Part shown: positions 1 through 6,761 of the stretch, piece by piece | Layout: every line of letters begins with the position of its first letter | How positions within the stretch are numbered: position 1 is the first letter of the stretch | Origin: an uncultured Desulfobacterales bacterium | GTDB taxonomy: Bacteria > Desulfobacterota > Desulfobacteria > Desulfobacterales > G020354645 | Assembly (NCBI GenBank): GCA_947259865.1 | Contig: CAMYNZ010000115.1 | Span: 1 to 12,533, forward strand | Direction: 5' to 3' | Length of the DNA: 12,533 nt | Made by a program: the position numbers and the translations under genes | The notes under the pieces: generated by a model | Seen by the model: the letters and a program-made list of their open reading frames with translations, nothing else | Databases searched by the model: none | What the model was told of the DNA's origin: nothing

Positions 1-1074
1 AAAGTCTAGATACACAGCCAGACCGGTTTCACCGACCCCCTTGCCGTCATCACACTGTTCCTTTGTACTGCGCGAGGCGACGTCGCGAGGGGTAAGGTTT
101 CCGAAACTGGGGTATTTTCTTTCCAGGTAATAATCTCTATCCGATTCCGGCAACTGGTCGACCGGGCGCTTGTCGCCTGCATACCTGGGCACCCAGACGC
201 GACCGTCATTGCGCAAGCTTTCACTCATCAGCGTCAATTTGGCCTGATAGGTGCCGTGAACCGGAATACAGGTGGGATGAATTTGGGTAAAACACGGATT
301 GGCAAAATAGGCGCCTTTTTTGTAGGCCCTGCAAATAGCGGATACGTTGGATGCCATGGCATTTGTCGATAAAAAATAGACGTTGCCATAACCACCGGTG
401 CACAGCACAACTGCATCAGCCGCATGACTTTCGATTTCACCGCTAATCAAATTGCGGACAATAATACCCCTGGCCTGCCCGTTTATCACTACCAAATCCA
501 GCATTTCCCGGCGCGGATACATCGACACCTTTCCAGCGGCCACCTGTCGCATCAGAGCGCTATAGGCTCCCAGAAGAAGTTGCTGTCCGGTCTGTCCCCT
601 GGCATAAAAAGTTCTGGCAACCTGGGCCCCCCCGAAACTGCGGTTGGCCAGCAATCCGCCGTAATCTCTCGCAAACGGCACGCCCTGGGCAACACACTGG
701 TCGATGATATTGTTGCTGATCTGGGCCAGGCGATAAACGTTGGCTTCCCTGGCTCGAAAGTCACCGCCTTTTACCGTGTCGTAAAAAAGGCGCCAGATGC
801 TGTCACCTTCGTTGGTATAATTCTTGGCGGCATTGATCCCTCCCTGGGCGGCAATACTGTGGGCCCGCCGGGGGCTGTCCTGGATACAAAATGTTTTAAC
901 TGTGTAGCCAAGTTCGGCCAGGGAGGCCGAAGCAGACCCACCCGCCAGACCGGTACCGACAACGATGATTTCATATTTGCGTTTGTTGGCGGGATTGACC
1001 AGCTTCAGTTCAAACCGGTGTCGATCCCATTTTTCCGCTAATGGACCGCCTGGAATTCTTGCATCGAGCGGCAT
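1..1074 (-). CDS. sdhA: Succinate dehydrogenase/fumarate reductase flavoprotein subunit, partial (N-terminal 358 residues)
   Basis: This subunit carries FAD and interconverts succinate and fumarate at the inner membrane, on the cytoplasmic face, in complex with the iron-sulfur and cytochrome b subunits. Visible motifs are a Rossmann FAD site (GTGLAGG at residues 40-46), HSIAAQGG at 72-79 with the histidine that normally binds FAD covalently, [19 protein letters not shown], the substrate-site HPT motif, LRNDGR, and TPRDVASR with the family's catalytic arginine. The sequence is of the B. subtilis/Wolinella type, whose members are usually about 600-650 residues, so roughly 55-60% of the gene is present and the rest lies beyond base 1. 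The start is supported by GGAGG (minus strand, bases 1081-1085) seven bases before the ATG. The gene begins 11 nt after the stop of the cytochrome subunit, so they form one operon; the iron-sulfur subunit gene would be expected beyond the edge. The direction of the reaction (SDH or FRD) cannot be told from the sequence. Confidence 0.95.
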   Translation of the reverse strand, partial: MPLDARIPGGPLAEKWDRHRFELKLVNPANKRKYEIIVVGTGLAGGSASASLAELGYTVKTFCIQDSPRRAHSIAAQGGINAAKNYTNEGDSIWRLFYDTVKGGDFRAREANVYRLAQISNNIIDQCVAQGVPFARDYGGLLANRSFGGAQVARTFYARGQTGQQLLLGAYSALMRQVAAGKVSMYPRREMLDLVVINGQARGIIVRNLISGEIESHAADAVVLCTGGYGNVYFLSTNAMASNVSAICRAYKKGAYFANPCFTQIHPTCIPVHGTYQAKLTLMSESLRNDGRVWVPRYAGDKRPVDQLPESDRDYYLERKYPSFGNLTPRDVASRSTKEQCDDGKGVGETGLAVYLDF

Positions 1075-1085
1075 AGGTGACCTCC

Positions 1086-1727
1086 TTACACACTGAAAAA
1101 GAGATAGACCGGAAGTGTACCAAACCCGATACCGACGATCAGGCTGAAGGCCACACCGATCTTTTTGATCAGGGGCATGTATTTGGGATGATTGGCTCCC
1201 ATCGTCTGAAAAGCACTCCAGAAGCCGTGGCTGATATGCACCGCTGCGATGACCATCGCGATGACATAAATGATGACATACATGGGATTATCAAAGGCCC
1301 CGGATACGATCGCGTATATTGTGGTTCCGGTTTTATCAACAAAATGAAAATTTATAAGATGAAAAACTACGAATGCCAGAAGAAAAATACCCGTATATGG
1401 CATGGTTCGGGAACCGAGGCTTCGCCCCCCGGCGCTTTTGTTCACTGAATATCGTTGTGGTCTTGCTTTGAGGTTCTGATAAAAAAGGGTGGCGCCGGTT
1501 AAAATGTGGATCAAAGCAAAAACTGCAAGCCCCAATTCCGCCAGAGTAATTAGCGGCCCCCAGGCGTGCAGGTGCTCCGAATAAGAATTAAAAGATTCTT
1601 TGCCACCATAAATCGTAAGGTTGCCGGCCAGATGGACCGTGAGAAATCCGCAAAAGCCGAAACCGGTAATGGCCATCATCAGCTTTTTTCCGATGGCGGA
1701 TCCAAGCGTGTTTAACAACCAACTCAT
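1086..1727 (-). CDS. sdhC: Succinate dehydrogenase/fumarate reductase cytochrome b558 subunit
   Basis: A 213-residue integral membrane protein that anchors the flavoprotein and iron-sulfur subunits and passes electrons between them and the quinone pool. Hydrophobic segments lie near residues 15-40, 59-83, 110-130, 148-168 and 188-211, giving the five helices of the single-subunit, di-haem type (b558 family). Candidate haem-ligand histidines sit in the helices: H32 (VHLAGN), H74 (LIHILTG), H123/H128 (FHLINFHF) and H164/H167 (VHISHGFW). Length and the [15 protein letters not shown] motif match the family. The ATG is preceded by GAGGAGA on the minus strand. It is the first gene of the operon, with the flavoprotein gene directly downstream and a promoter at 1770-1798. 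Confidence 0.93.
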   Translation of the reverse strand: MSWLLNTLGSAIGKKLMMAITGFGFCGFLTVHLAGNLTIYGGKESFNSYSEHLHAWGPLITLAELGLAVFALIHILTGATLFYQNLKARPQRYSVNKSAGGRSLGSRTMPYTGIFLLAFVVFHLINFHFVDKTGTTIYAIVSGAFDNPMYVIIYVIAMVIAAVHISHGFWSAFQTMGANHPKYMPLIKKIGVAFSLIVGIGFGTLPVYLFFSV

Positions 1728-1769
1728 TATCGTCTCCTCAGAACAGTTTTCAGTCGGGACAAAGATTAT

Positions 1770-1798
1770 TTTCTATTTATTCTCGTCGTTTCTGTCAA
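1770..1798 (-). promoter_or_regulatory. Putative sigma70 promoter of the sdhCA operon
   Basis: On the minus strand there is a perfect -35 box TTGACA (plus-strand bases 1793-1798), a 17-nt spacer and a 4/6 -10 box TAGAAA (1770-1775). The predicted start of transcription is near 1763, giving a short leader of about 36 nt before the sdhC ATG at 1727. This is read from sequence only. Confidence 0.6.
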
Positions 1799-1962
1799 CG
1801 TAATTTTTGAACCACCACGAATCCCAGTCCGTGTCGAGGATGTTAGCCTGAAATAATAGTTTTGCTATATTTTTCATCAATACTTCCGGTTTCGTGTATT
1901 ACTTGTCATAGAAATCCGGGGGGGCTGTTGAAATAAATATCTGTCAATACTTGGATTTTGCA

Positions 1963-2081
1963 CGAGTTGGAGGCTTTCATAGGCAAGGCACTTAAAGGCG
2001 AAGCCATAGTGAACTATTGCGAGCCTTTAATAATAAAGGCGCTGTAAGCGCAGCCCGCAGGGCATGGAAGCCTCCAGCTCG
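1963..2081. repeat. 119-bp branched inverted-repeat element
   Basis: The outer arms are 18 bp (1963-1980 and 2064-2081) and match at 16 of 18 positions. Both mismatches are T/C, so they would be G-U pairs in one RNA strand. Three perfect hairpins lie inside: TTAAAGGC/GCCTTTAA (1992-1999 with 2023-2030), itself enclosing ATAGT/ACTAT (2006-2010 with 2013-2017); GCGCT/AGCGC with loop GTA (2039-2051); and GCCC/GGGC with loop GCA (2053-2063). The result is a cloverleaf-like fold. There is no poly-T tract next to it, so it is not a simple terminator. It could be a dispersed palindromic repeat, a miniature non-autonomous element or a structured RNA. The structure is certain; the function is unknown. 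Confidence 0.75.
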
Positions 2082-2090
2082 CCCGAAGGG

Positions 2091-2210
2091 TGAAAATTGA
2101 TGAGAAAAAAAGATCATCATCCGATTCATATTTTAGGTAAAATATGTGGCTTGATGATTTTGTATATACTCTCTCTTTTTCCTTAATTATAGGTTTCTCA
2201 TCAATTTTCA
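2091..2210. repeat. 120-bp nested inverted-repeat element
   Basis: Perfect 17-bp terminal arms (TGAAAATTGATGAGAAA at 2091-2107 and its complement at 2194-2210) enclose a perfect 7-bp stem (ATCATCA 2113-2119 with TGATGAT 2152-2158). That stem encloses a 20-bp palindrome (CATATTTTA 2127-2135 with TAAAATATG 2138-2146, two bases between). The right side carries a pyrimidine-rich stretch (about 2169-2182). The ends and length fit a miniature inverted-repeat element, but no clear target-site duplication is visible. It begins 9 nt after the previous element. Confidence 0.7.
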
Positions 2211-2329
2211 TGCAAATTTCAAGTTGTCAGATTCCGGTGTTGTATCTCGACCCAAAAATGTTTACGTATAGAGTGTTACATCCGTTTTAAAAACATCAAT
2301 TATCCTATGATTGTCAACAACCAATTTTC

Positions 2330-2358
2330 TTGACACTATCGCAAAGGTCATTTAAACT
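2330..2358 (+). promoter_or_regulatory. Putative sigma70 promoter of the tol operon
   Basis: A perfect TTGACA -35 box (2330-2335) is followed by 17 nt and TAAACT (2353-2358), which matches 4/6 of the -10 consensus. Transcription would start near 2365, leaving a 5' leader of about 160 nt before tolQ. The 10-mer TGATTGTCCA occurs at 2379-2388 and 2491-2500 in that leader, with a near copy (TGATTGTCAA, 2308-2317) just upstream of the -35 box. Confidence 0.55.
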
Positions 2359-2513
2359 ATTATATTTTAAATAGATACTGATTGTCCATCCGGACATCCA
2401 AATTGGAAACTAGGCAACGCCCAACCAATTTCACCTGTTATGTTCGGCATCACATAAATTTTTACCGATTACCCCATGCAAAATCAAAATTGATTGTCCA
2501 ACAGACAACTCCC

Positions 2514-2517
2514 GGAG
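2514..2517 (+). promoter_or_regulatory. Ribosome binding site that fixes the short tolQ start
   Basis: GGAG lies 7 nt before the ATG at 2525. An in-frame TAA occupies the three bases immediately before that ATG, so no in-frame N-terminal extension is possible. This makes 2525 the functional start despite the short N-terminus. Confidence 0.6.
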
Positions 2518-2524
2518 CCGATAA

Positions 2525-3187
2525 ATGATTGAACAGCAATTCGATATTATTGCATGGGCGATAATCCTGGTCAAATTCCGATATTTTGGGAAAGCTTTTA
2601 AAGAATCAACTTATTTTACCGAATTTTTTTGGAAAAGCCGCGATTTATCCAACGCGTTTGTCAAGGCTAAACAACTCAGTAGCAGCCCCATTGCCAGAAT
2701 ATTTCGGGTGGGTTATCTGGAATTGAAAAAATTGAGCCAGTCCGGACTGCCGATATGGCCCCCCTCATCTGAATCAGACGGACAGCCGCTGGGTTCTAGA
2801 TTTGCCGCTACCGATAACGTTAAACGGGCACTCCGCCGGGCAATTAATACCGAAATGACCCGGGTCACCCAGATGGTTCCATTTCTGGCGACTACCGGTA
2901 ACACAACGCCTTTTATCGGTTTATTCGGCACGGTTTGGGGTATCATGGGATCATTTCACGGGATCGGTCTGAAAGGTTCAGCCAGTCTGGCAGTTGTTGC
3001 TCCCGGTATATCCGAGGCCCTCGTGGCAACTGCCGCCGGGTTGGCCGTGGCGATACCGGCTGTCATTGCCTTTAATCATTTTATGCAAAAGGTAAGAATT
3101 CTCGAATCCGAGTTGCAGAGTTTTTCTGCCGACTTTTTGAATATTATCGAGCGCGATATTTTGAGAATTGAGAGGAGAAGAGCATGA
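2525..3187 (+). CDS. tolQ: TolQ proton-channel subunit (MotA/TolQ/ExbB family), short N-terminus
   Basis: TolQ forms, with TolR, the inner-membrane proton channel that energises TolA. The 220-residue product has the family core: FFWKSRDL at 34-41, then the large cytoplasmic loop with NVKRALRRAINTEMTR (98-113), a second helix around PFIGLFGTVWGIMGSF (129-144), and a third around VVAPGISEALVATAAGLAVAIPAV (157-180). The first membrane helix is incomplete. The protein starts just before IIAWAII (8-14), whereas the matching SIASWAII in E. coli TolQ lies about 20 residues further in and is preceded by a hydrophobic stretch. None of the frames upstream encodes such a stretch. It overlaps tolR by 4 nt (ATGA), indicating translational coupling. 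Confidence 0.92.
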   Translation: MIEQQFDIIAWAIILVKFRYFGKAFKESTYFTEFFWKSRDLSNAFVKAKQLSSSPIARIFRVGYLELKKLSQSGLPIWPPSSESDGQPLGSRFAATDNVKRALRRAINTEMTRVTQMVPFLATTGNTTPFIGLFGTVWGIMGSFHGIGLKGSASLAVVAPGISEALVATAAGLAVAIPAVIAFNHFMQKVRILESELQSFSADFLNIIERDILRIERRRA

Positions 3188-3597
3188 CTCCCGGAGGAGG
3201 CCGCAACGGCTTTATGTCCGATATAAACGTTACACCCTTTGTGGATGTGATGCTTGTGCTCTTGATCATTTTTATGGTCACAGCACCGCTGATGATGCAG
3301 GGTGTAAACGTATCGTTGCCCGAAGCGACCTCGAAACCACTGGCTTCCGAAAAGGAGCACCTGTTAATTACCATCGATACCAACCAGCGGATTTACATAA
3401 ACGACGTCGAAGTTACCCTTGATTTTCTGCAGGAAAAGCTGTCTCGAATCCTGGGCGGTGGCCTGGATCGTGAGGTGTACTTAAAAGCTGACCGGGATAT
3501 TTCTTATGGGACGGTTGTCCGGGTGATGTCTGAAATAAAAGGTGCCGGCGTGGAAAAGCTGGGCATGGTGACGATCCCCGTCGATGAAGACAAATAG
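3184..3597 (+). CDS. tolR: TolR biopolymer transport protein (ExbD/TolR family)
   Basis: A 137-residue, single-pass inner-membrane protein that works with TolQ and has a periplasmic domain. The N-terminal motif MSDINVTPFVDVMLVLLIIFMVTAP contains D21, which corresponds to the essential proton-conducting aspartate of TolR/ExbD. The periplasmic domain (about 45-137) ends with the typical VEKLGMVTIPVDEDK. The ATG overlaps the tolQ stop, and GAGGAGAAG lies just upstream inside tolQ. Length is normal for the family. Confidence 0.96.
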   Translation: MTPGGGRNGFMSDINVTPFVDVMLVLLIIFMVTAPLMMQGVNVSLPEATSKPLASEKEHLLITIDTNQRIYINDVEVTLDFLQEKLSRILGGGLDREVYLKADRDISYGTVVRVMSEIKGAGVEKLGMVTIPVDEDK

Positions 3598-3608
3598 GGC
3601 TGATACGA

Positions 3609-3698
3609 ATGAAGCTCCTCGCAGTCCGCCAAAGAACTGTGGCGGATTTATCCGCCAAAGAACTGTGGCGGACAGGCTATTCAGGCCAAGGCGAATAA
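3609..3698 (+). CDS. Possible 29-codon small ORF bridging tolR and tolA
   Basis: An open frame of 29 codons runs from ATG at 3609 to TAA at 3696-3698, and the tolA ATG follows with no gap. AGGG overlapping the tolR stop lies 9 nt before its start. It reads straight through the two copies of the tandem palindrome (3625-3672) in two different frames, so its peptide is not a repeat. The peptide begins MKLLAVRQR, ends GYSGQGE, and resembles nothing I recognise. It may be chance, or it may act as a coupling leader for tolA. Confidence that it is translated is low. Confidence 0.25.
   Translation: MKLLAVRQRTVADLSAKELWRTGYSGQGE
3625..3672. repeat. Tandem pair of identical 22-bp palindromic repeats between tolR and tolA
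   Basis: Two exact 22-bp copies (3625-3646 and 3651-3672) are separated by TTTA. Each copy is a hairpin with 6-bp arms TCCGCC/GGCGGA and the loop AAAGAACTGT. The right arm of copy 1 can instead pair with the left arm of copy 2 around TTTA, so alternative folds exist. They lie in the only sizeable gap (101 nt) within the tolQRAB-pal run. They resemble short dispersed palindromic repeats; a role in mRNA processing or differential expression of tolA is possible but unproven. Confidence 0.85.
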
Positions 3699-4559
3699 AT
3701 GGTAACTAAAAAAGATACACCGGATCGCAAAATTCCAGCCAGGAAAATAAATGGTTCCCGTGGATTCTATTTATTTTTTACCGTATCGTTTATCGGTCAT
3801 CTGGTTGTCATTGCCTTGTTTGTTCTACTGCCCGATGTGGCTCCGGCTAAAAAATTTACACCATCGGTAATTAGTGTCAGTCTGGTTTCAATTCCGTATC
3901 AGGAAGCACTGCCGCGGTCAAGTTCCCAGGCAACCCTTAAAGCGCCAAAACAGAGAGAATCTCCAAAAATTTCGCCGAATTCTAAAAAGACGGTATCCGT
4001 GGCACCGGAAAACAAAAAGCCTAAAAAGTCGCTGAAAAAAAAGACCTTTAAATCTACAAAAGTCATTAAACAGGCAATTTCAAGCCTTGAAAAAAAGGTT
4101 GAGGATTCAAGGCCGCCGTCTTTGAACGAAGCCCTTGATAAACTGAAACGCCGGGTACAGGAAACAGATCCTGCTGAACGTTTGAGAAAAGGGGCGGTTG
4201 AAAATTTAGCCCGCGAGGGGTCGGAAACAGGTGAAGGTTCTTTGACCGACCGGTACAGAATTTCGGGAGTGATGCAAATATACAATGCCGAAATTAAGTA
4301 CCAAATTCAAAAAAACTGGGTGTTTTCTGAACAATTTGCCGGCAGTAAAACCGATTTAGAGACGGCTCTGGGCATAAAGGTTTTACCCAGCGGGGAAATA
4401 ACGGATATCTGGTTTGATAAAAAGTCCGGCAACGCTCATCTGGATGACTCAGCCTATAAGGCGCTGGTAAAGTCCAATCCGCTGCCACCCCTTCCAAAAG
4501 AATATACCCGACCCGACTACCCGATCGGTTTTCGGTTCGGGCCGAAAGGACTGAAATAA
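3699..4559 (+). CDS. tolA: TolA/TonB-family energy transducer
   Basis: A 286-residue inner-membrane protein expected to carry TolQR energy across the periplasm to TolB/Pal. There is one membrane helix at about 23-44. It contains S30 and H34 in the SxxxH spacing that E. coli TolA uses to contact TolQR. VISVSLVSIP follows, then a long Lys/Pro/Ser-rich and helical linker (about 65-185). A C-terminal TonB/TolA-type domain (about 190-286) has IKYQIQKNW, GEITDIWFDKKSG, LDDSAYKALVKSNPLPPLP. It is shorter than E. coli TolA (421 residues). The position between tolR and tolB supports the TolA role over TonB. AAGG lies 7 nt before the ATG, and the stop is 1 nt from the tolB start. Confidence 0.88.
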   Translation: MVTKKDTPDRKIPARKINGSRGFYLFFTVSFIGHLVVIALFVLLPDVAPAKKFTPSVISVSLVSIPYQEALPRSSSQATLKAPKQRESPKISPNSKKTVSVAPENKKPKKSLKKKTFKSTKVIKQAISSLEKKVEDSRPPSLNEALDKLKRRVQETDPAERLRKGAVENLAREGSETGEGSLTDRYRISGVMQIYNAEIKYQIQKNWVFSEQFAGSKTDLETALGIKVLPSGEITDIWFDKKSGNAHLDDSAYKALVKSNPLPPLPKEYTRPDYPIGFRFGPKGLK

Positions 4560-4560
4560 T

Positions 4561-5889
4561 TTGAGAGGATACCGAATAATCAAAAAGATGTTTACTGCAG
4601 CCCTGGCCATCTTTATTTGGATGCCCAACGGGCTTTATGCCCAGTACGAATATATTGATATTAACACACCGCATGTGCGGAAAATACCCCTGGCGATCCC
4701 GCTTTTCGTCAGCCTGGATGATGCTGCAGCCGATCAGGACACATTAAACAAAACCAGTGAAATTTTACAACAAACTCTTGATTTTACGGGCTATTTTGAT
4801 ATACTGGATCGCGGTGCCTTTTTGGTGGACCCCCTTAAACCGGCCATCACAAAAAGTGATATCGTTTTTAACAACTGGGTGAGCGTTGGCGCTGAATTGC
4901 TGATAACCGGAGGGCTCTCGCAAAAGGGTGACAAGATCAGCATGGAACTTCGCCTGTTTGATACATTTAAAGCAAACAGGCTGATCGGCAAACGATACAA
5001 GGGTTCCATAAAGGACCGGCGCCAAATGATTCGCCGCTTCTGCAGCGAGGTGATTTACAAATTAACCGGAAGCCGCGGAATATTTAACAGTCAAATTGCT
5101 TTTGTTTCAACAAGCACAGGCAACAAAGAGATATACTTTTGTGATTTTGACGGCAGCAATCCCATTCAATTCACCGCTAACGAACAAATCAGTCTTAATC
5201 CGGCGTGGTCATCGGACGCCAAATGGCTTGCATATAATTCTTATGCCGGCGGGAAAAGCGTAATCTACATTAAAAATGTAAAAGACAAAGAAAAAACGGT
5301 AATAGACAAAAAACGGCTCAATATCACCCCGGCCTGGTTTCCAGGAAAATTTCTTCTCGCAGCAACACTGTCATTTACAGGTGATCAAGAAATTTATCTA
5401 TTGACTGGGAAGGGGAAAGTGATTAAAAGAATTACGTACAAATGGGGTAGTGATTTTTCACCAACCTGGTCGCCTGATGGTAAAAGGCTGGCTTTTGTAT
5501 CTCTCCGGGCGGGATCGCCTCAGATTTATATCAAAGAGATGGCCTCCGGGCAGGTTGAACGATTAACGTTCCAGGGCAAAGACAATACCCAGCCCAGTTG
5601 GTCACCCAGGGGGGATAAGATCGCTTATACCTCGATTGAAGAGGGACACAGTAATATTCACGTAATCGGACTCAACGGGCAGGAACCGATCCCGTTAACC
5701 CAGAATACCGGAGATAATGAAGCACCTTCATGGTCTCCGGATGGAAGCCTTATAGCGTTCAGCTCTACACGCGAAGGACCTTCCAGAATTTACGTTATGA
5801 CTGCCTATGGCACCGACCAGAGGCGTATACTTACCTTGCCGGGTAAGCAGACAAACCCAAAATGGTCACCGAACGTAATTAAAAATTAG
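4561..5889 (+). CDS. tolB: TolB periplasmic translocation protein
   Basis: A soluble periplasmic partner of Pal and TolA. The 442-residue product has a signal peptide (basic RIIKK followed by a hydrophobic run ending LYA-Q near residue 27), an N-terminal alpha/beta domain (about 30-170), and a C-terminal beta-propeller. The propeller blades carry repeated WSxDxK/WSPDG motifs (AWSSDAKWLAY, TWSPDGKRLAF, SWSPRGDKIAY, SWSPDGSLIAF, KWSPN). I chose the TTG start at 4561: it provides the positively charged n-region and has AAGGA 10 nt upstream. The ATG at 4588 would remove most of those charges and lacks a well-spaced site. The gene starts 1 nt after the tolA stop. Confidence 0.94.
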   Translation: MRGYRIIKKMFTAALAIFIWMPNGLYAQYEYIDINTPHVRKIPLAIPLFVSLDDAAADQDTLNKTSEILQQTLDFTGYFDILDRGAFLVDPLKPAITKSDIVFNNWVSVGAELLITGGLSQKGDKISMELRLFDTFKANRLIGKRYKGSIKDRRQMIRRFCSEVIYKLTGSRGIFNSQIAFVSTSTGNKEIYFCDFDGSNPIQFTANEQISLNPAWSSDAKWLAYNSYAGGKSVIYIKNVKDKEKTVIDKKRLNITPAWFPGKFLLAATLSFTGDQEIYLLTGKGKVIKRITYKWGSDFSPTWSPDGKRLAFVSLRAGSPQIYIKEMASGQVERLTFQGKDNTQPSWSPRGDKIAYTSIEEGHSNIHVIGLNGQEPIPLTQNTGDNEAPSWSPDGSLIAFSSTREGPSRIYVMTAYGTDQRRILTLPGKQTNPKWSPNVIKN

Positions 5890-5918
5890 GATATGTTGAA
5901 TTTGGAAAGGAGGAAAAC

Positions 5919-6473
5919 ATGCGAAAAAAATTGTGGATTTGTTTGGCTATAATGCTCGTCATCCCGGGCTTGCTGTTTCTGGGAGCCTGTTCAAAGGGAC
6001 AAGTAACAATGGAAGAGGAGCCGGAAGCAGAGGTACAGGAGACACAGGAAACTGCTGAAACACCGACCACCACCGAAGCAACATCCGAACAACCTGCCGC
6101 AGAAGAGCCTGTAGATGAGAGTATAATGATTTCCAGGGATATGTTTCTGAGGGATTATGTCCACTTTGCTTTCGATAAATATAATCTGGACGGTCAAGCC
6201 CAGTCCGTATTGAAAAGAAAAGCGCGATTTCTGCAGGAAAATCCGGATATCTACATCACGATCGAGGGGCACTGTGACGACAGAGGTACCAATGAGTACA
6301 ACCTGGCCCTCGGTGACAGACGTGCTGAAAGCACCCGGTCATTCCTCCTCGACATGGGCGTCGAGGCGTATCGGATGTCGACAGTAAGCTATGGCGAGGA
6401 ACGGCCGTTGTGCGACGAGCGTGATGAAGAATGCTGGGCCACAAACAGGCGGTCCGCCTTCAGCATAAATTAG
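5919..6473 (+). CDS. pal: Peptidoglycan-associated lipoprotein Pal
   Basis: An outer-membrane lipoprotein that tethers the outer membrane to peptidoglycan and binds TolB. The 184-residue product has a lipoprotein signal with lipobox LGAC (C24 acylated), an acidic Glu/Thr/Pro-rich linker (about 28-68), and an OmpA-like domain (about 78-184). That domain contains VHFAFDKYNL, TIEGHCDDRGTNEYNLALGDRRA (peptidoglycan-binding D/R residues within) and the terminal WATNRRSAF. Cysteines at C119 and in LCDERDEEC near the C-terminus are notable; the latter pair could form a disulfide. A strong AGGAGG precedes the ATG. It ends the tolQRAB-pal run, with a terminator about 210 nt downstream. Confidence 0.96.
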   Translation: MRKKLWICLAIMLVIPGLLFLGACSKGQVTMEEEPEAEVQETQETAETPTTTEATSEQPAAEEPVDESIMISRDMFLRDYVHFAFDKYNLDGQAQSVLKRKARFLQENPDIYITIEGHCDDRGTNEYNLALGDRRAESTRSFLLDMGVEAYRMSTVSYGEERPLCDERDEECWATNRRSAFSIN

Positions 6474-6761
6474 ACATCTTTTGACATCTTCTCGGCTATT
6501 CGGTATTTGTGCTAGCGCTTGAATCGGACAGCGGTTGCGTGTGCATCCATAAATCAGCTGCTTACAAAGGGATGTAAACCAACCGATCTTACAGTTAAAT
6601 TTAAGGCGCAAGTATTATTTGAAGGTCCGCGGTTGCTGAACTTGAACCGTAGAGGGACAGGAGCGCTTTGAATCATCCTAACCGTGCGGCAAGCGGCAGA
6701 TAGGTTGCCGCTTGCCGTCTCTTTTTTGTATTCAATATTTTTACGCTGAAAAGTGTCTGCC
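6474..6761 (+). other. pal-cpoB intergenic region, possibly encoding a small RNA
   Basis: About 290 nt without a credible gene. No tRNA cloverleaf was found on either strand. It contains a small hairpin CGGTT/AACCG (6630-6634 with 6645-6649) and ends in the strong terminator at 6687-6727. The 210 nt between the pal stop and the terminator are longer than a simple 3' UTR needs, so a pal-derived or independent small RNA is conceivable, but no convincing promoter is visible. Confidence 0.4.
6687..6727 (+). terminator. Rho-independent terminator downstream of pal
   Basis: A perfect 12-bp GC-rich stem (CGGCAAGCGGCA 6687-6698 with TGCCGCTTGCCG 6706-6717), a 7-nt loop, then TCTCTTTTTT (6718-6727). 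This is a textbook intrinsic terminator for the plus strand and should separate tolQRAB-pal transcription from cpoB. Confidence 0.9.

Larger units (their letters stand above)
1728..2524. other. Divergent intergenic region between sdhC and tolQ
   Basis: I see no protein-coding gene in these 797 nt. The region holds a promoter for each flanking operon (1770-1798 minus, 2330-2358 plus) and two inverted-repeat elements (1963-2081 and 2091-2210), separated by the 9-nt mini-palindrome CCCGAAGGG (2082-2090). The stretch from about 2091 to 2500 is AT-rich compared with the surrounding genes. A short open frame of about 65 codons on the minus strand (2014-2211) lies entirely within the repeat structures and is not credible as a gene. 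Confidence 0.8.

Noticed and set aside
424..1041. A 205-codon open frame on the plus strand opposite the flavoprotein gene
   Set aside because: It is antisense to well-recognised SdhA sequence with continuous FAD-family motifs; no domain or binding site supports it.
1077..1448. A 123-codon plus-strand open frame opposite sdhC
   Set aside because: Low-complexity translation lying across the clear cytochrome b subunit on the other strand.
1963..2210. Rho-independent terminator for either flanking operon
   Set aside because: Both flanking operons point away from the region, and no T-tract follows the stems.
3625..3672. CRISPR-like repeat pair
   Set aside because: Only two copies, a 4-nt separation and no spacers; it is a tandem palindrome.
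6474..6752. tRNA gene between pal and cpoB
   Set aside because: No consistent acceptor, anticodon and T-arm set with a GGTTC-type loop could be found on either strand.
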